Positions 7,994 to 15,831 of a stretch of DNA of 17,939 nucleotides are shown here, one piece after another. Under the pieces are notes generated by a model. That model made no database searches and was not told the DNA's origin. It saw only the letters and a list, made by a program, of their open reading frames with translations. Origin of the DNA: an uncultured Saprospiraceae bacterium (lineage in GTDB: Bacteria; Bacteroidota; Bacteroidia; Chitinophagales; Saprospiraceae); NCBI GenBank assembly GCA_937959375.1, contig CALGLS010000304.1, positions 1-17,939 of the forward strand, given 5' to 3'. The position numbers were made by a program, and so were the translations under genes. How positions within the stretch are numbered: the first letter of the stretch is position 1; every line of letters starts with the position of its first letter.

Positions 7994-9036
7994 TAGTTAA
8001 TTACCTTTTGATGTTTGAGAATCGTCATGAATTCGTCCGTCACTTTCAACCAATCTCTGTCATATACTTTTGCTTTATTGAGCCAAAGTTTTCGGTAAGC
8101 TGCTTTATCTTCAAAAAGATTTTCTAAGGCCAACTCTAAGGTATCTTCATTAAAGTCAGATAAGAAAATACCGCCATCATATTGATCGAAAGATCGATAC
8201 GCCCCTACCCTTGTAGATACAAATGGAAGTCGACTCGACAAGCATTCTGCAATCACCATTGAGTACGATTCAAAACTCGACATTTGCACAAACAAATCTG
8301 CGCGCTTCATCACTTCATTAATCTGAGCATGATTGATGCTTCCTCTAAAATTAACTCGGTCTTCTAGTCCATTCGTTTTCACCAAATCATAAATCACTTG
8401 TGTGTACTCCGGATCATAATTTATATTTCCATAAAAATCCATTTCCCAATCGTATTCTTTTAATTGAGAAAGTGCATTTAATATTTTTGTCTGTCCCTTT
8501 CGAACATCAAAGGTGGCGATGCTCAATAATTTAAACGGTAGCTGTTCAAAATTTTCTTTTTCTTCAAAATCAGCTACACCAGGTTCCAATACATACACAC
8601 CATTGGGATTCAACCCAAAAGCATCCACTACTTTTTCTTTACAGAAAGGACTCGTCACTATAATGGGAATGGATTCAAATATGCGTCGTTCAACCTCAAA
8701 AACAGTTGGCAAAACTTCAGCATTTTGATTCTTAGGATCAAAGATCTGAGGTAGATGTATCATTCCCAATATTGGATATTGATTTCTATAGGCCAAAACA
8801 AATTCGAGATTGTCTACCACCAATAAACTATCTATGACGATGATATCGCCTTCTGCTATTTTTGATAAAAAAGTTTCTACTGATATTAAATGGTCGACGG
8901 CATAGTAAATAACTGTGATTTGCTTTTTCCGAAGTTCATCAATCAAATATCGATTGTACAAATGTCCTCCGGACACACCGTTCTCTCGGAGTGCCTCATG
9001 ATCTAGCGATCCCTTATTAAAGAAATGAATTTGCAT
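7993..9036 (-). CDS. Glycosyltransferase family 4 (GT-B fold)
   Basis: 347 aa, cytoplasmic or membrane-associated. The N-terminal domain starts QIHFFNKGS and has a GG loop (residues 23-24). The C-terminal, nucleotide-sugar-binding domain has LSIATFDVRKGQTKIL (Arg179, Lys180), then GLEDRVNFRGSI, then ADLFVQMSSFESYSMVIAE with the E-x7-E pair (Glu256, Glu264), all standard GT4 landmarks. The last gene-specific stretch, KVYDRDWLKVTDEF, resembles GT4 enzymes that end in an R-DW motif. It likely transfers a sugar from a nucleotide donor to a lipid or small-molecule acceptor; neither is known. It is overlapped by one base by the membrane methyltransferase gene. The 186-base gap upstream contains an 8-bp inverted repeat. 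Confidence 0.88.
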   Translation of the reverse strand: MQIHFFNKGSLDHEALRENGVSGGHLYNRYLIDELRKKQITVIYYAVDHLISVETFLSKIAEGDIIVIDSLLVVDNLEFVLAYRNQYPILGMIHLPQIFDPKNQNAEVLPTVFEVERRIFESIPIIVTSPFCKEKVVDAFGLNPNGVYVLEPGVADFEEKENFEQLPFKLLSIATFDVRKGQTKILNALSQLKEYDWEMDFYGNINYDPEYTQVIYDLVKTNGLEDRVNFRGSINHAQINEVMKRADLFVQMSSFESYSMVIAECLSSRLPFVSTRVGAYRSFDQYDGGIFLSDFNEDTLELALENLFEDKAAYRKLWLNKAKVYDRDWLKVTDEFMTILKHQKVIN

Positions 9037-9084
9037 TAGTCTCTCTCTTTTTCACTCGGTCCCATTGTAAAGAAAATTAACGCT

Positions 9085-9131
9085 CTAGTAGACTTTTGAT
9101 GACTAAACGAAAGCTCAACGTTATCTACTAG
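9085..9131. repeat. Inverted repeat upstream of the glycosyltransferase gene
   Basis: CTAGTAGA (9085-9092) and TCTACTAG (9124-9131) form a perfect 8-bp inverted repeat around 31 bases, in the 186-base gap between the phosphatidyltransferase stop and the glycosyltransferase start. On the minus strand it lies about 50-95 bases before the start codon. It could be an operator or a leader hairpin. Nothing else is recognised in this gap. Confidence 0.4.
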
Positions 9132-9222
9132 TATTCTTATGATTGTAGGAAATTTCTGTCCTCCGACTTGAGTTTCCCACCCAAGCAGTTAATCTCTTTT
9201 TTATTCTAAACCGATCTGTTTC

Positions 9223-9888
9223 TCATTTTAAATAGTTCAGAAACGAACGTCCGAACGAATACATCACCAATATAGAAACAATTAGCAAGCTATAATACCT
9301 AATTGGAGTAGGAAGCATAAAAGAAATAGCCAAAACGACAAATAAAGTACCTGCGATGACACTAGCGAAGCGTTGTTTGGGTTCTTTTTTGGGTTTGAGT
9401 CTTAAAATTTGGTAAACAGCGACATTTAGATAACGCATAAATCCAACGATTAGAATCCAAGCAGGCGCCATACCTTTGAAGTACAATAACATGGAAACCA
9501 GAGCCACAAAAAAAGCATCTGTCTCCATATCGAAGTATAGCCCAAAATCACTTTGTTGATTCAATTTTCGGGCAATATAGCCATCCACAACATCCAAAAT
9601 CACAATCATCAAAAGCAATCCTGCCAGATATTCATTGGATAGATAAAGATAAATAAATCCAAAGCTGATCAATAGACAAAGGCGAAAACTTGTCACCCAA
9701 TTGGCATAACCTCCAAATGGCTTGTAAGTCATCCACAATCCCTTATGACTTAACACATAATACAGGAATGACCCCATGGCCGTGAGTGACAAAAACTCAG
9801 CTCTTCCAGTATACAAGCTCAAGCCTCCAGCTGCTAGTATGGAGAAGGCATGTGTATCATTCCACTTTTTAATTTTGCCAATGGACAT
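9223..9888 (-). CDS. CDP-alcohol phosphatidyltransferase family protein
   Basis: 221 aa integral membrane enzyme with about six hydrophobic segments. The signature D-x2-DG-x2-AR-x8-G-x3-D-x3-D is perfect: Asp99, Asp102-Gly103, Ala106-Arg107, Gly116, Asp120 and Asp124 (DVVDGYIARKLNQQSDFG, then LYFDMETD). These aspartates bind the metal ions that activate CDP-linked substrates. ANWVTSFRLCLL (residues 62-73) matches the conserved segment near the first helix of PgsA-like enzymes. The family joins a CDP-activated diacylglycerol or other CDP-alcohol to an alcohol such as glycerol-phosphate, serine, inositol-phosphate or choline. Which alcohol is used here is not evident, and the N-terminal extension of about 60 residues is longer than in PgsA. 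It is the promoter-proximal gene of the leftward cluster. Confidence 0.9.
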   Translation of the reverse strand: MSIGKIKKWNDTHAFSILAAGGLSLYTGRAEFLSLTAMGSFLYYVLSHKGLWMTYKPFGGYANWVTSFRLCLLISFGFIYLYLSNEYLAGLLLMIVILDVVDGYIARKLNQQSDFGLYFDMETDAFFVALVSMLLYFKGMAPAWILIVGFMRYLNVAVYQILRLKPKKEPKQRFASVIAGTLFVVLAISFMLPTPIRYYSLLIVSILVMYSFGRSFLNYLK

Positions 9889-9934
9889 TCTTTTATAATT
9901 TTACGTGACAATAGGACCAACAGCTGCCTTCGGC

Positions 9935-11437
9935 ATGTTTGAAAGATCCGCAGCAGTAAATGTAAAGAATTTTAAACTAGTTCAATTAAATAATTTGCCA
10001 TCCAACAATAGCAATCCAGTTAAGTCAGCCATCATCTTTACGATATTGGGTTTTATGGGGCCAGCCTTGAGCTTTTTTTTACTACCTATTTACTTGAAAT
10101 ATCTGACACCAGAAGACTATGGGATTTTAAGTTTGATGATGATACTTGGTACCTTTATCAACATCTTAGCAAGTTTGCAATTGGGGGCAGCCTTTCGCAC
10201 TTATTATTTTGACTACAATGATGATCCTCCACTTTTAAAAAAATATTTGCAAAATATTTACTCTGCTACTTTGTTGCTTTCTATCGGTTTCATGATTTTT
10301 TTTGTGTTGATCGGTCCTTCATTTTTTAGCTTTATTTTTAAAGATGAACGCATCACTTTTTTTCCTTTTGGTTTTCTGACCGTAGCCAATACCATACTTT
10401 CGTTGACAACATCTATTTATCTTGTTTTTCTTAAAAACGGTATTCGCCTCAAAGACTTTGCACGCTATAGCATCGCTTCGCTTATTCTGACCGTCAGTTT
10501 TCAATATTATTTTATTGTCATAAAACAACTTGGAGCGGTAGGTTCTTTATTGGGATCTTGTATTTCTAGTTTCATTATTTTTTCGGTTGTATTTATCTCA
10601 AACTTTGATTTGGTTCGTTTTCATTTTGATAAAAAGATGATTCGCAATTCGTTAAGTTACGGACTTCCCGTTATTCCTTTTTTGATTTTAAATTGGTTTA
10701 CCATCCGAGGTGATCGTTTTTTTATAGAACAATTTCTTTCTCTAGAAACAGTAGGTCAGTATGCTTTGTTGATTACTATAATTGGACTTCTACCATTAGT
10801 GATGGGGGCAATCGAAAATTCCATTCGACCTTTTTTATTCGAAGCATTCAAACAAAAAGATGAAAAATTCAGAGAGATAAATAATTACATTCTTTTCTAC
10901 ATCGTGGTTTGCCTTCTTGCAAGTTCAGGGATAGTTTTGATTGGAAACAATCTTCGTTTTATCACCTCTAACCCAAACTATCTTTATGTCATTCCATATT
11001 TCACACTAGCAGCTTTTACCGTTTTTTTGCGTGCATACATCCGATTATTTAACGAACAACTATCTTTTGTAAAACGCTCCAAAGACGTCACGTATCTTTC
11101 TATCATTTCTTTCGTAATCCTAATTGTCGCCTATCTTAAGTTAGTACCGGCATGGGAAATATGGGGAGCACTCTCTGCCATACTCATCGCCAACTTACTT
11201 TCAGCTTTCATTTTTCACTACCAAGCACAAAAGAGGTTTAACCTTAAGCACAGTTATAAAAACTTGGTATTTATTCCTTTTCTGATATTTGCTAGTATCG
11301 TTGGCGTACAGATATTATGTAAAAATCTTAATTTATCAGATATGGTATTTGGCTTGTTACAATTTACAGTCGTTGTCGTCTTACTTTATGCATTGACGTT
11401 CAAACAATTGAAAAAGCTAAGCATTCGAAAAAAATAA
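9935..11437 (+). CDS. Oligosaccharide flippase family membrane protein (Wzx/MATE-like)
   Basis: About 500 aa from the ATG at 9935; a GTG at 9905 would add 10 residues, and the first membrane helix starts near SAIIFTILGFMGPALSFF. About 12-14 hydrophobic helices run the full length. The opening pattern, LPIYLKYLTPEDYGILSLMM, is the hallmark start of Wzx-type polysaccharide flippases, and the internal repeat (GLPVIPFLILNWFTIRGDRFFIEQFLSLETVGQYALL) marks the second half of the MATE/MOP fold. It should carry a lipid-linked sugar or lipid across the inner membrane. It diverges from the phosphatidyltransferase gene with only 46 bases between starts, so the two promoters must be close or overlapping. 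The MscS gene begins 5 bases after its stop. The transported substrate is inferred from neighbours only. Confidence 0.87.
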   Translation: MFERSAAVNVKNFKLVQLNNLPSNNSNPVKSAIIFTILGFMGPALSFFLLPIYLKYLTPEDYGILSLMMILGTFINILASLQLGAAFRTYYFDYNDDPPLLKKYLQNIYSATLLLSIGFMIFFVLIGPSFFSFIFKDERITFFPFGFLTVANTILSLTTSIYLVFLKNGIRLKDFARYSIASLILTVSFQYYFIVIKQLGAVGSLLGSCISSFIIFSVVFISNFDLVRFHFDKKMIRNSLSYGLPVIPFLILNWFTIRGDRFFIEQFLSLETVGQYALLITIIGLLPLVMGAIENSIRPFLFEAFKQKDEKFREINNYILFYIVVCLLASSGIVLIGNNLRFITSNPNYLYVIPYFTLAAFTVFLRAYIRLFNEQLSFVKRSKDVTYLSIISFVILIVAYLKLVPAWEIWGALSAILIANLLSAFIFHYQAQKRFNLKHSYKNLVFIPFLIFASIVGVQILCKNLNLSDMVFGLLQFTVVVVLLYALTFKQLKKLSIRKK

Positions 11438-11442
11438 TCATT

Positions 11443-12501
11443 ATGGATAATTTCATTAACGGATTACTCGACTTTAAAGGATTGGTTATAACCATTGCAG
11501 CAGTCTTTCTTATTTACACGTTGACAAAGAAGATACTGGATCGCCAATCGAAAAACAAAACAGACTACGGCATTATTCGCTCAGCTATTTTGTTTGGTAT
11601 TATGCTCGTAGGTTTTATTGCGATTGTCTTAGCACTTCCATTGGGCGACTCGCTAAAAGGACAGGTCACCAGTCTGATTGGAATTGTTATCTCAGCAGTG
11701 TTGGCACTAAGTTCTGCTACTTTTATGGGGAATGCCCTTGCCGGAATTATGATTCGAATGATCAGTAGTTTTAAACCGGGAGATTTTATTCGTGTCAATG
11801 AATTCTTCGGTCGAGTAAGTGAACGAGGATTGTTTCATACAGAGATACAAACGGAAAATAGAGATTTAACTACCATCCCCAATCTATATTTGGCAACAAA
11901 TGCCGTACACGTTACACGCTCATCTGGAACATTCATTTCAGGTATTTGCTCATTGGGTTATGATGTCAATCGACAAAAAATCGAAACAGCTTTACTCGAT
12001 GCTGCAGACAGAGCAGGACTTCAAGATGGCTTTGTTCGAATCACAGAACTGGGTGATTTTTCGGTGGTTTACAAAGTCTATGGTTTATTGACAGAAATCA
12101 AAACAGTACTTAGTGCACAGTCTCGTTTGAATGCAATGATCTTGGATGCTCTACATGATGCCAATATCGAAATCGTTTCTCCTAACTTTATGAATCAACG
12201 TCAAGTTGGTGAAACCGTATTCATTCCTAAGAAGGTAAAAAAACACGAAGAGGTGGTTCAAACTGACAGTCCAGAAGATAAAATATTTGACAAAGCAGAG
12301 GAAGCTGAGTCTATTGAAAAACGCAAGGAGCGCCTCGCTGATGTGGAAACAAAATTAAAAACACTAGCTGACGAATTAAAAGCTGCCGAAGAAGATAAAA
12401 AAGAAACCATCAATGCTAGAATTGAGAAATGGACGGCGGTAAAAACGAAGCTGCAAGAGAAAATCGACATCCAGCAGGAAGATATGAATAGCAAAAATTA
12501 A
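11443..12501 (+). CDS. MscS-family small-conductance mechanosensitive channel with C-terminal coiled coil
   Basis: 352 aa. Three membrane helices lie at about residues 9-26, 43-66 and 75-106. The third, ISAVLALSSATFMGNALAGI, is the pore-lining helix and runs into MIRMISSFKPGDFIRVNEFFG, the MscS hallmark that opens the beta domain. GRVSERGLFHTEIQTENRDL and TIPNLYLATNAVHVTRS complete that domain, and an alpha/beta C-terminal domain follows to about residue 255. The last 90 residues are charged and Lys/Glu-rich, with a predicted coiled coil (KRKERLADVETKLKTLADEL), longer than the E. coli MscS tail. The channel probably releases solutes on osmotic downshift. It is co-transcribed with the flippase gene (5-base gap). 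The family is certain; the coupling to lipid or glycan export is inference. Confidence 0.92.
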   Translation: MDNFINGLLDFKGLVITIAAVFLIYTLTKKILDRQSKNKTDYGIIRSAILFGIMLVGFIAIVLALPLGDSLKGQVTSLIGIVISAVLALSSATFMGNALAGIMIRMISSFKPGDFIRVNEFFGRVSERGLFHTEIQTENRDLTTIPNLYLATNAVHVTRSSGTFISGICSLGYDVNRQKIETALLDAADRAGLQDGFVRITELGDFSVVYKVYGLLTEIKTVLSAQSRLNAMILDALHDANIEIVSPNFMNQRQVGETVFIPKKVKKHEEVVQTDSPEDKIFDKAEEAESIEKRKERLADVETKLKTLADELKAAEEDKKETINARIEKWTAVKTKLQEKIDIQQEDMNSKN

Positions 12502-12566
12502 TTGGTGGAGGTCAATTAAAAAGTGGAAGAATTGAGCGAAAAGATCATTTCGTAAACATTTTTGGA

Positions 12567-12596
12567 GGCCATCTGGCCAGCCGAACAGTTTTTTTT
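12567..12596 (+). terminator. Weak candidate terminator after the flippase-MscS operon
   Basis: GGCC-ATCT-GGCC (12567-12578) is a 4-bp GC stem, followed ten bases later by eight T (12589-12596). The distance to the T run is too long for a classic terminator. The rest of the 12502-12717 gap shows no ORF; it must hold the yaaA promoter, possibly around 12648-12680. Confidence 0.25.
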
Positions 12597-12717
12597 AAAA
12601 CAACTTCAATCTTTAAGTTTTAAATTTCAGTAATTTTAGGGCTAATTTTGAACTTGACTAGCACTCTATTGTTCTAAGAGTATGTTTAAATAGGAACTAG
12701 ATAAAAAACAACTACTA

Positions 12718-13482
12718 ATGATCGTATTACTTTCTCCGGCAAAAAGCTTAAATTTTGATCCAGCTAAAATCAAAAAGCACACGACTCCTCGCTTACTCGA
12801 AGAGTCCAATGTTTTGGTTGGTACATTAAAAACCAAATCAGCGAGCAGTATTAAAAAACTGATGAGTGTCAGTGACAATATAGCAAACCTAAATGTGGAA
12901 CGATTCAACAATTTCAAAACGCCATTCACATTAGATAATGCCAAACAGGCGATACTAGCTTTCAACGGTGATGTCTACACTGGGCTTGAAGCAGATTCGT
13001 TTGATAGTAAGGATATGACCTTTGCACAAAAACATGTGCGTATTCTTTCTGGTCTTTATGGCGTACTCAAACCATTGGATTTGATGCAACCTTATCGATT
13101 AGAAATGGGGACTCGATTGAAGATGAAAAGCACAAAAAATCTTTATGAATTTTGGGATGAAAAAATCACTACCGTTATTAATGAAGATTTGAAAAAAAGT
13201 AAAAGTGACATCATTTTAAATCTCGCTTCCAAAGAATACTTTAGCTCGGTAAAGCCCAAAAGTGTTAATGGAAAAGTGATACATGTACACTTCAAAGAAT
13301 TGCGCAATGGGAAATATAAGGTCATTTCTTTTACCGCTAAAAAAGCTAGAGGTAGAATGGCTCACCTTATTGTAAAAAACAGAATCACCGAACTCAAATC
13401 TCTTGTCAAACTCAATGTTGACGGCTACCAATACAATAAAGAACTATCTGACGAAAGCAATCTTTTTTTCGGAAAAGAATAA
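12718..13482 (+). CDS. yaaA: Peroxide stress protein YaaA (DUF328/UPF0246)
   Basis: 254 aa, the usual length. It begins MIVLLSPAKSLNFD, the family signature, and continues with FNGDVYTGLEADSFDSKD, RILSGLYGVLKPLDLMQPYRLEMGTRL and LYEFWDEKIT, all characteristic of YaaA. The C-terminal portion has NLASKEYFSSVKP, then FKELRNGKYKVISFTAKKARGRMA, also conserved. In E. coli YaaA is induced by OxyR and limits iron-driven damage during hydrogen peroxide stress; it is a cytoplasmic, DNA-binding protein. No regulator is adjacent and no OxyR-like site was recognised upstream. It is monocistronic with a strong terminator right after the stop. Confidence 0.95.
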   Translation: MIVLLSPAKSLNFDPAKIKKHTTPRLLEESNVLVGTLKTKSASSIKKLMSVSDNIANLNVERFNNFKTPFTLDNAKQAILAFNGDVYTGLEADSFDSKDMTFAQKHVRILSGLYGVLKPLDLMQPYRLEMGTRLKMKSTKNLYEFWDEKITTVINEDLKKSKSDIILNLASKEYFSSVKPKSVNGKVIHVHFKELRNGKYKVISFTAKKARGRMAHLIVKNRITELKSLVKLNVDGYQYNKELSDESNLFFGKE

Positions 13483-13503
13483 ACAATACACTTCCTTCAT
13501 ATA

Positions 13504-13550
13504 GGCGCTAATGGGTTTTGTTTCACAAATCTATTAGCGCCTTTTCTTTT
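13504..13550 (+). terminator. Intrinsic terminator of yaaA
   Basis: GGCGCTAAT (13504-13512) pairs with ATTAGCGCC (13533-13541), extended by one G-T and one G-C pair, with a loop of about 16 bases, followed by TTTTCTTTTT. A strong stem 22 bases after the yaaA stop. The rest of the 13483-13767 gap has no ORF; a small TTACC/GGTAA hairpin sits near 13653-13666. Confidence 0.9.
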
Positions 13551-13767
13551 TCCTATTTCCTCTCTCCCCGCTACAGATAACGTCCCAAAGTGCTAAAAAT
13601 CAATACTTTACAACAAACAATAAAATACCTCACTTGTAATTTATAAGAACCTTACCTTTCGGTAAAAAACGCAGTATTACAGGCAACTTATCCAAATATC
13701 ACTCGTATATATTACACAAGTCTTTCAGAATCTTCTATTGATCGACAGTTTAAGCTGATTGATAAAC

Positions 13768-15831
13768 ATGAAACTAAACTCCAAAATTCTAATAATACTA
13801 TTCCTGTGGGCTATCTTCTTTAGCCTTACTACAAATGCTAATTCCACTACCCCAACAGACTCTCTTCAGTACATAAAAGCTTACAAAACAGCCTACCAAG
13901 AAGTCGACGTTGACTTTGACCTAGCTATTAATTTGGCAAATAAGTCTTTAGCTATAGCTGAACGGTTAGATGATAATAGTAGAAAATTAAAGTCACTCGA
14001 ATTGCTTTTTAATTTTCATTTCAACAACTCAAGAGATCTGGAAAAGGCTTCGAAATATTTTGATCAAATCAAACGAATCCCGAACGACTCATTAGCTCAA
14101 AAAGAAAAGGCAAACATCTATGGTCTTGAAGCTAAACTGCACATGTACAATCAAGATCCATCTGCTGCGGTTACTGCAATTTATAATCAACTTGAAAGCC
14201 TAAAAGGCATCTATGCTCCTTTGGAAACCGCTAGGGCAAATATGGCTTTAGGCAAAGTTGAAAGCTATCAAAACAATCATAAAGAGGCCATAAATCATTA
14301 CAAATCTGCCGTTCAATATTTTCAACAAGCTAAGCGAATTACAGGTCTTGCGCTCGCATACGATGGGCTGGGTACTAGCTATGGAAATTTAAATGACTTT
14401 CGTCAAAATATTTACTACGATTCTATTGCACTTTCTATTGCAGATACTTTGAAAGCTCCTTTTATCAAAATGACTGTTTTTCTCAATTATGGAAAAGCAT
14501 TAAAAATGAATGGTCGAGTAGAAAAATCTCTGAGTTTGACCAACAAGGCACTTAGTATAGCTAAAAGAACAAATAACCAAAAGTATTTAGCGAAGACATA
14601 TAATCAACTAGGGGCAATTTATGAATTGGAAAACAACCCGAAAAAAGTTAACTTTTTTTATAATAAAGCTAAAGACATTGCCGAGACACTCGAAGACAAG
14701 GAACTTTTAATCAGCACTTATGACCACCTACATCGGTTTGCAATCAAAGAAGAAAAACACAAGGAAGCGTACTCGTATTTACAAAAATACACACAAGCAA
14801 AACAGGGTTTAAACAATAACAATATCAAATTACAACTAGCTAATCAAAAGCTGAAATACGAATCAAATAAAAAAAATTACGAATACCTCAATCTCTTACT
14901 AAAAGAGAACAAACTTGTCAGCACCGTCAAGAAACAAAACACAATCTGGCAATTCACACTCCTCTGCATGCTTCTTTTAGCAATTCTGGCCGTATTATTG
15001 TACAATAGTTACAAAGCAAAAAGCCAATACAACAAACGACTAGAAGCAGAAGTGAAAGCGCGTACTGGAGACCTAAAAGTCGCTAATAACGAACTCAAGG
15101 TTACCAATGAAAAACTAAAGCAATCTAATTTAGAGCTTGAAAAGTTCGCATACATTGCTTCTCACGATTTAAAATCTCCCCTTCGAAATATTGTTAGTTT
15201 TCTTGGCTTGTGTAAAAAGCGACTCAAGGAAAATAGGTATGAAAAAATTGAGGAATACATCAAATACGCTAGTGATAATGCCAGCCAGATGTATACACTC
15301 ATTCAAGATGTATTAGAATATTCAAGAGTAAATAATAACCAATCTATGACCGGGTGGGAAAAAGAAGTTGATCTAAACGAAATTTTAGCAAATGTCATCT
15401 ACAACATTGATAGTGACATCAAACAGAAAAATGCAGAGGTACAAACATGTCCTCTTCCTGTAGTAAAAGGCAGCAAAGTGCATCTATTACAACTATTCCA
15501 AAACCTAATAAGTAACGGAATAAAGTACAATGCTAACGAGCTTCCAAAAGTACAGTTAAGCCATGAAGAAAACATGGATGAGCATATTATCAAAGTAGAA
15601 GATAACGGAATTGGCATTGAAACACAATATCACGAAAAGGTATTTGATATGTTCAAACGACTACACACGCAATCCAGTTATTCAGGTACTGGACTAGGAT
15701 TGTCTATCTGTAAAAAAGTAATTCAAGATATGAAAGGACGTATTTGGCTGGAGTCAGAACCAGGAATCGGAACGACCTTTTTTGTCTCAATTCCAAAGAT
15801 GCCGGTGCAGGTGATGGCGGATCAGAATTAG
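13768..15831 (+). CDS. TPR-containing membrane sensor histidine kinase (orphan)
   Basis: 687 aa. The ATG at 13768 was chosen over an in-frame TTG at 13759 because it directly starts a signal peptide (KLNSKILIILFLWAIFFSLT). Residues about 35-380 are periplasmic, with repeated tetratricopeptide motifs (for example EAINHYKSAVQYFQQAKRITGLALAYDGLG). A membrane helix at about 392-414 is followed by a coiled coil rich in N-E-L-K repeats. The HisKA box FAYIASHDLKSPLRNI has the phosphoacceptor His466. The ATPase domain shows the N box (LFQNLISNGIKYNA), G1 (DNGIGI), the F-box region (VFDMFKRLH) and G2 (GTGLGLSI). There is no receiver domain and no adjacent response regulator, so the partner lies elsewhere. 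The C-terminal codons, including the TAG stop (15829-15831), fall inside repeat copy 2, so the last residues may derive from the repeat. Confidence 0.93.
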   Translation: MKLNSKILIILFLWAIFFSLTTNANSTTPTDSLQYIKAYKTAYQEVDVDFDLAINLANKSLAIAERLDDNSRKLKSLELLFNFHFNNSRDLEKASKYFDQIKRIPNDSLAQKEKANIYGLEAKLHMYNQDPSAAVTAIYNQLESLKGIYAPLETARANMALGKVESYQNNHKEAINHYKSAVQYFQQAKRITGLALAYDGLGTSYGNLNDFRQNIYYDSIALSIADTLKAPFIKMTVFLNYGKALKMNGRVEKSLSLTNKALSIAKRTNNQKYLAKTYNQLGAIYELENNPKKVNFFYNKAKDIAETLEDKELLISTYDHLHRFAIKEEKHKEAYSYLQKYTQAKQGLNNNNIKLQLANQKLKYESNKKNYEYLNLLLKENKLVSTVKKQNTIWQFTLLCMLLLAILAVLLYNSYKAKSQYNKRLEAEVKARTGDLKVANNELKVTNEKLKQSNLELEKFAYIASHDLKSPLRNIVSFLGLCKKRLKENRYEKIEEYIKYASDNASQMYTLIQDVLEYSRVNNNQSMTGWEKEVDLNEILANVIYNIDSDIKQKNAEVQTCPLPVVKGSKVHLLQLFQNLISNGIKYNANELPKVQLSHEENMDEHIIKVEDNGIGIETQYHEKVFDMFKRLHTQSSYSGTGLGLSICKKVIQDMKGRIWLESEPGIGTTFFVSIPKMPVQVMADQN

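Noticed and set aside
9905..9934. GTG at 9905 as the flippase start
   Set aside because: It would leave only 16 bases to the divergent start and add residues with no family match. The ATG at 9935 is preferred, although neither is certain.
13653..13666. TTACC-TTTC-GGTAA hairpin upstream of the histidine kinase
   Set aside because: A 5-bp stem with no T run or conserved context; too weak for a riboswitch or terminator call.
13759..13767. TTG at 13759 as the start of the histidine kinase
   Set aside because: The ATG nine bases later starts a textbook signal peptide, so the extra residues are unnecessary.
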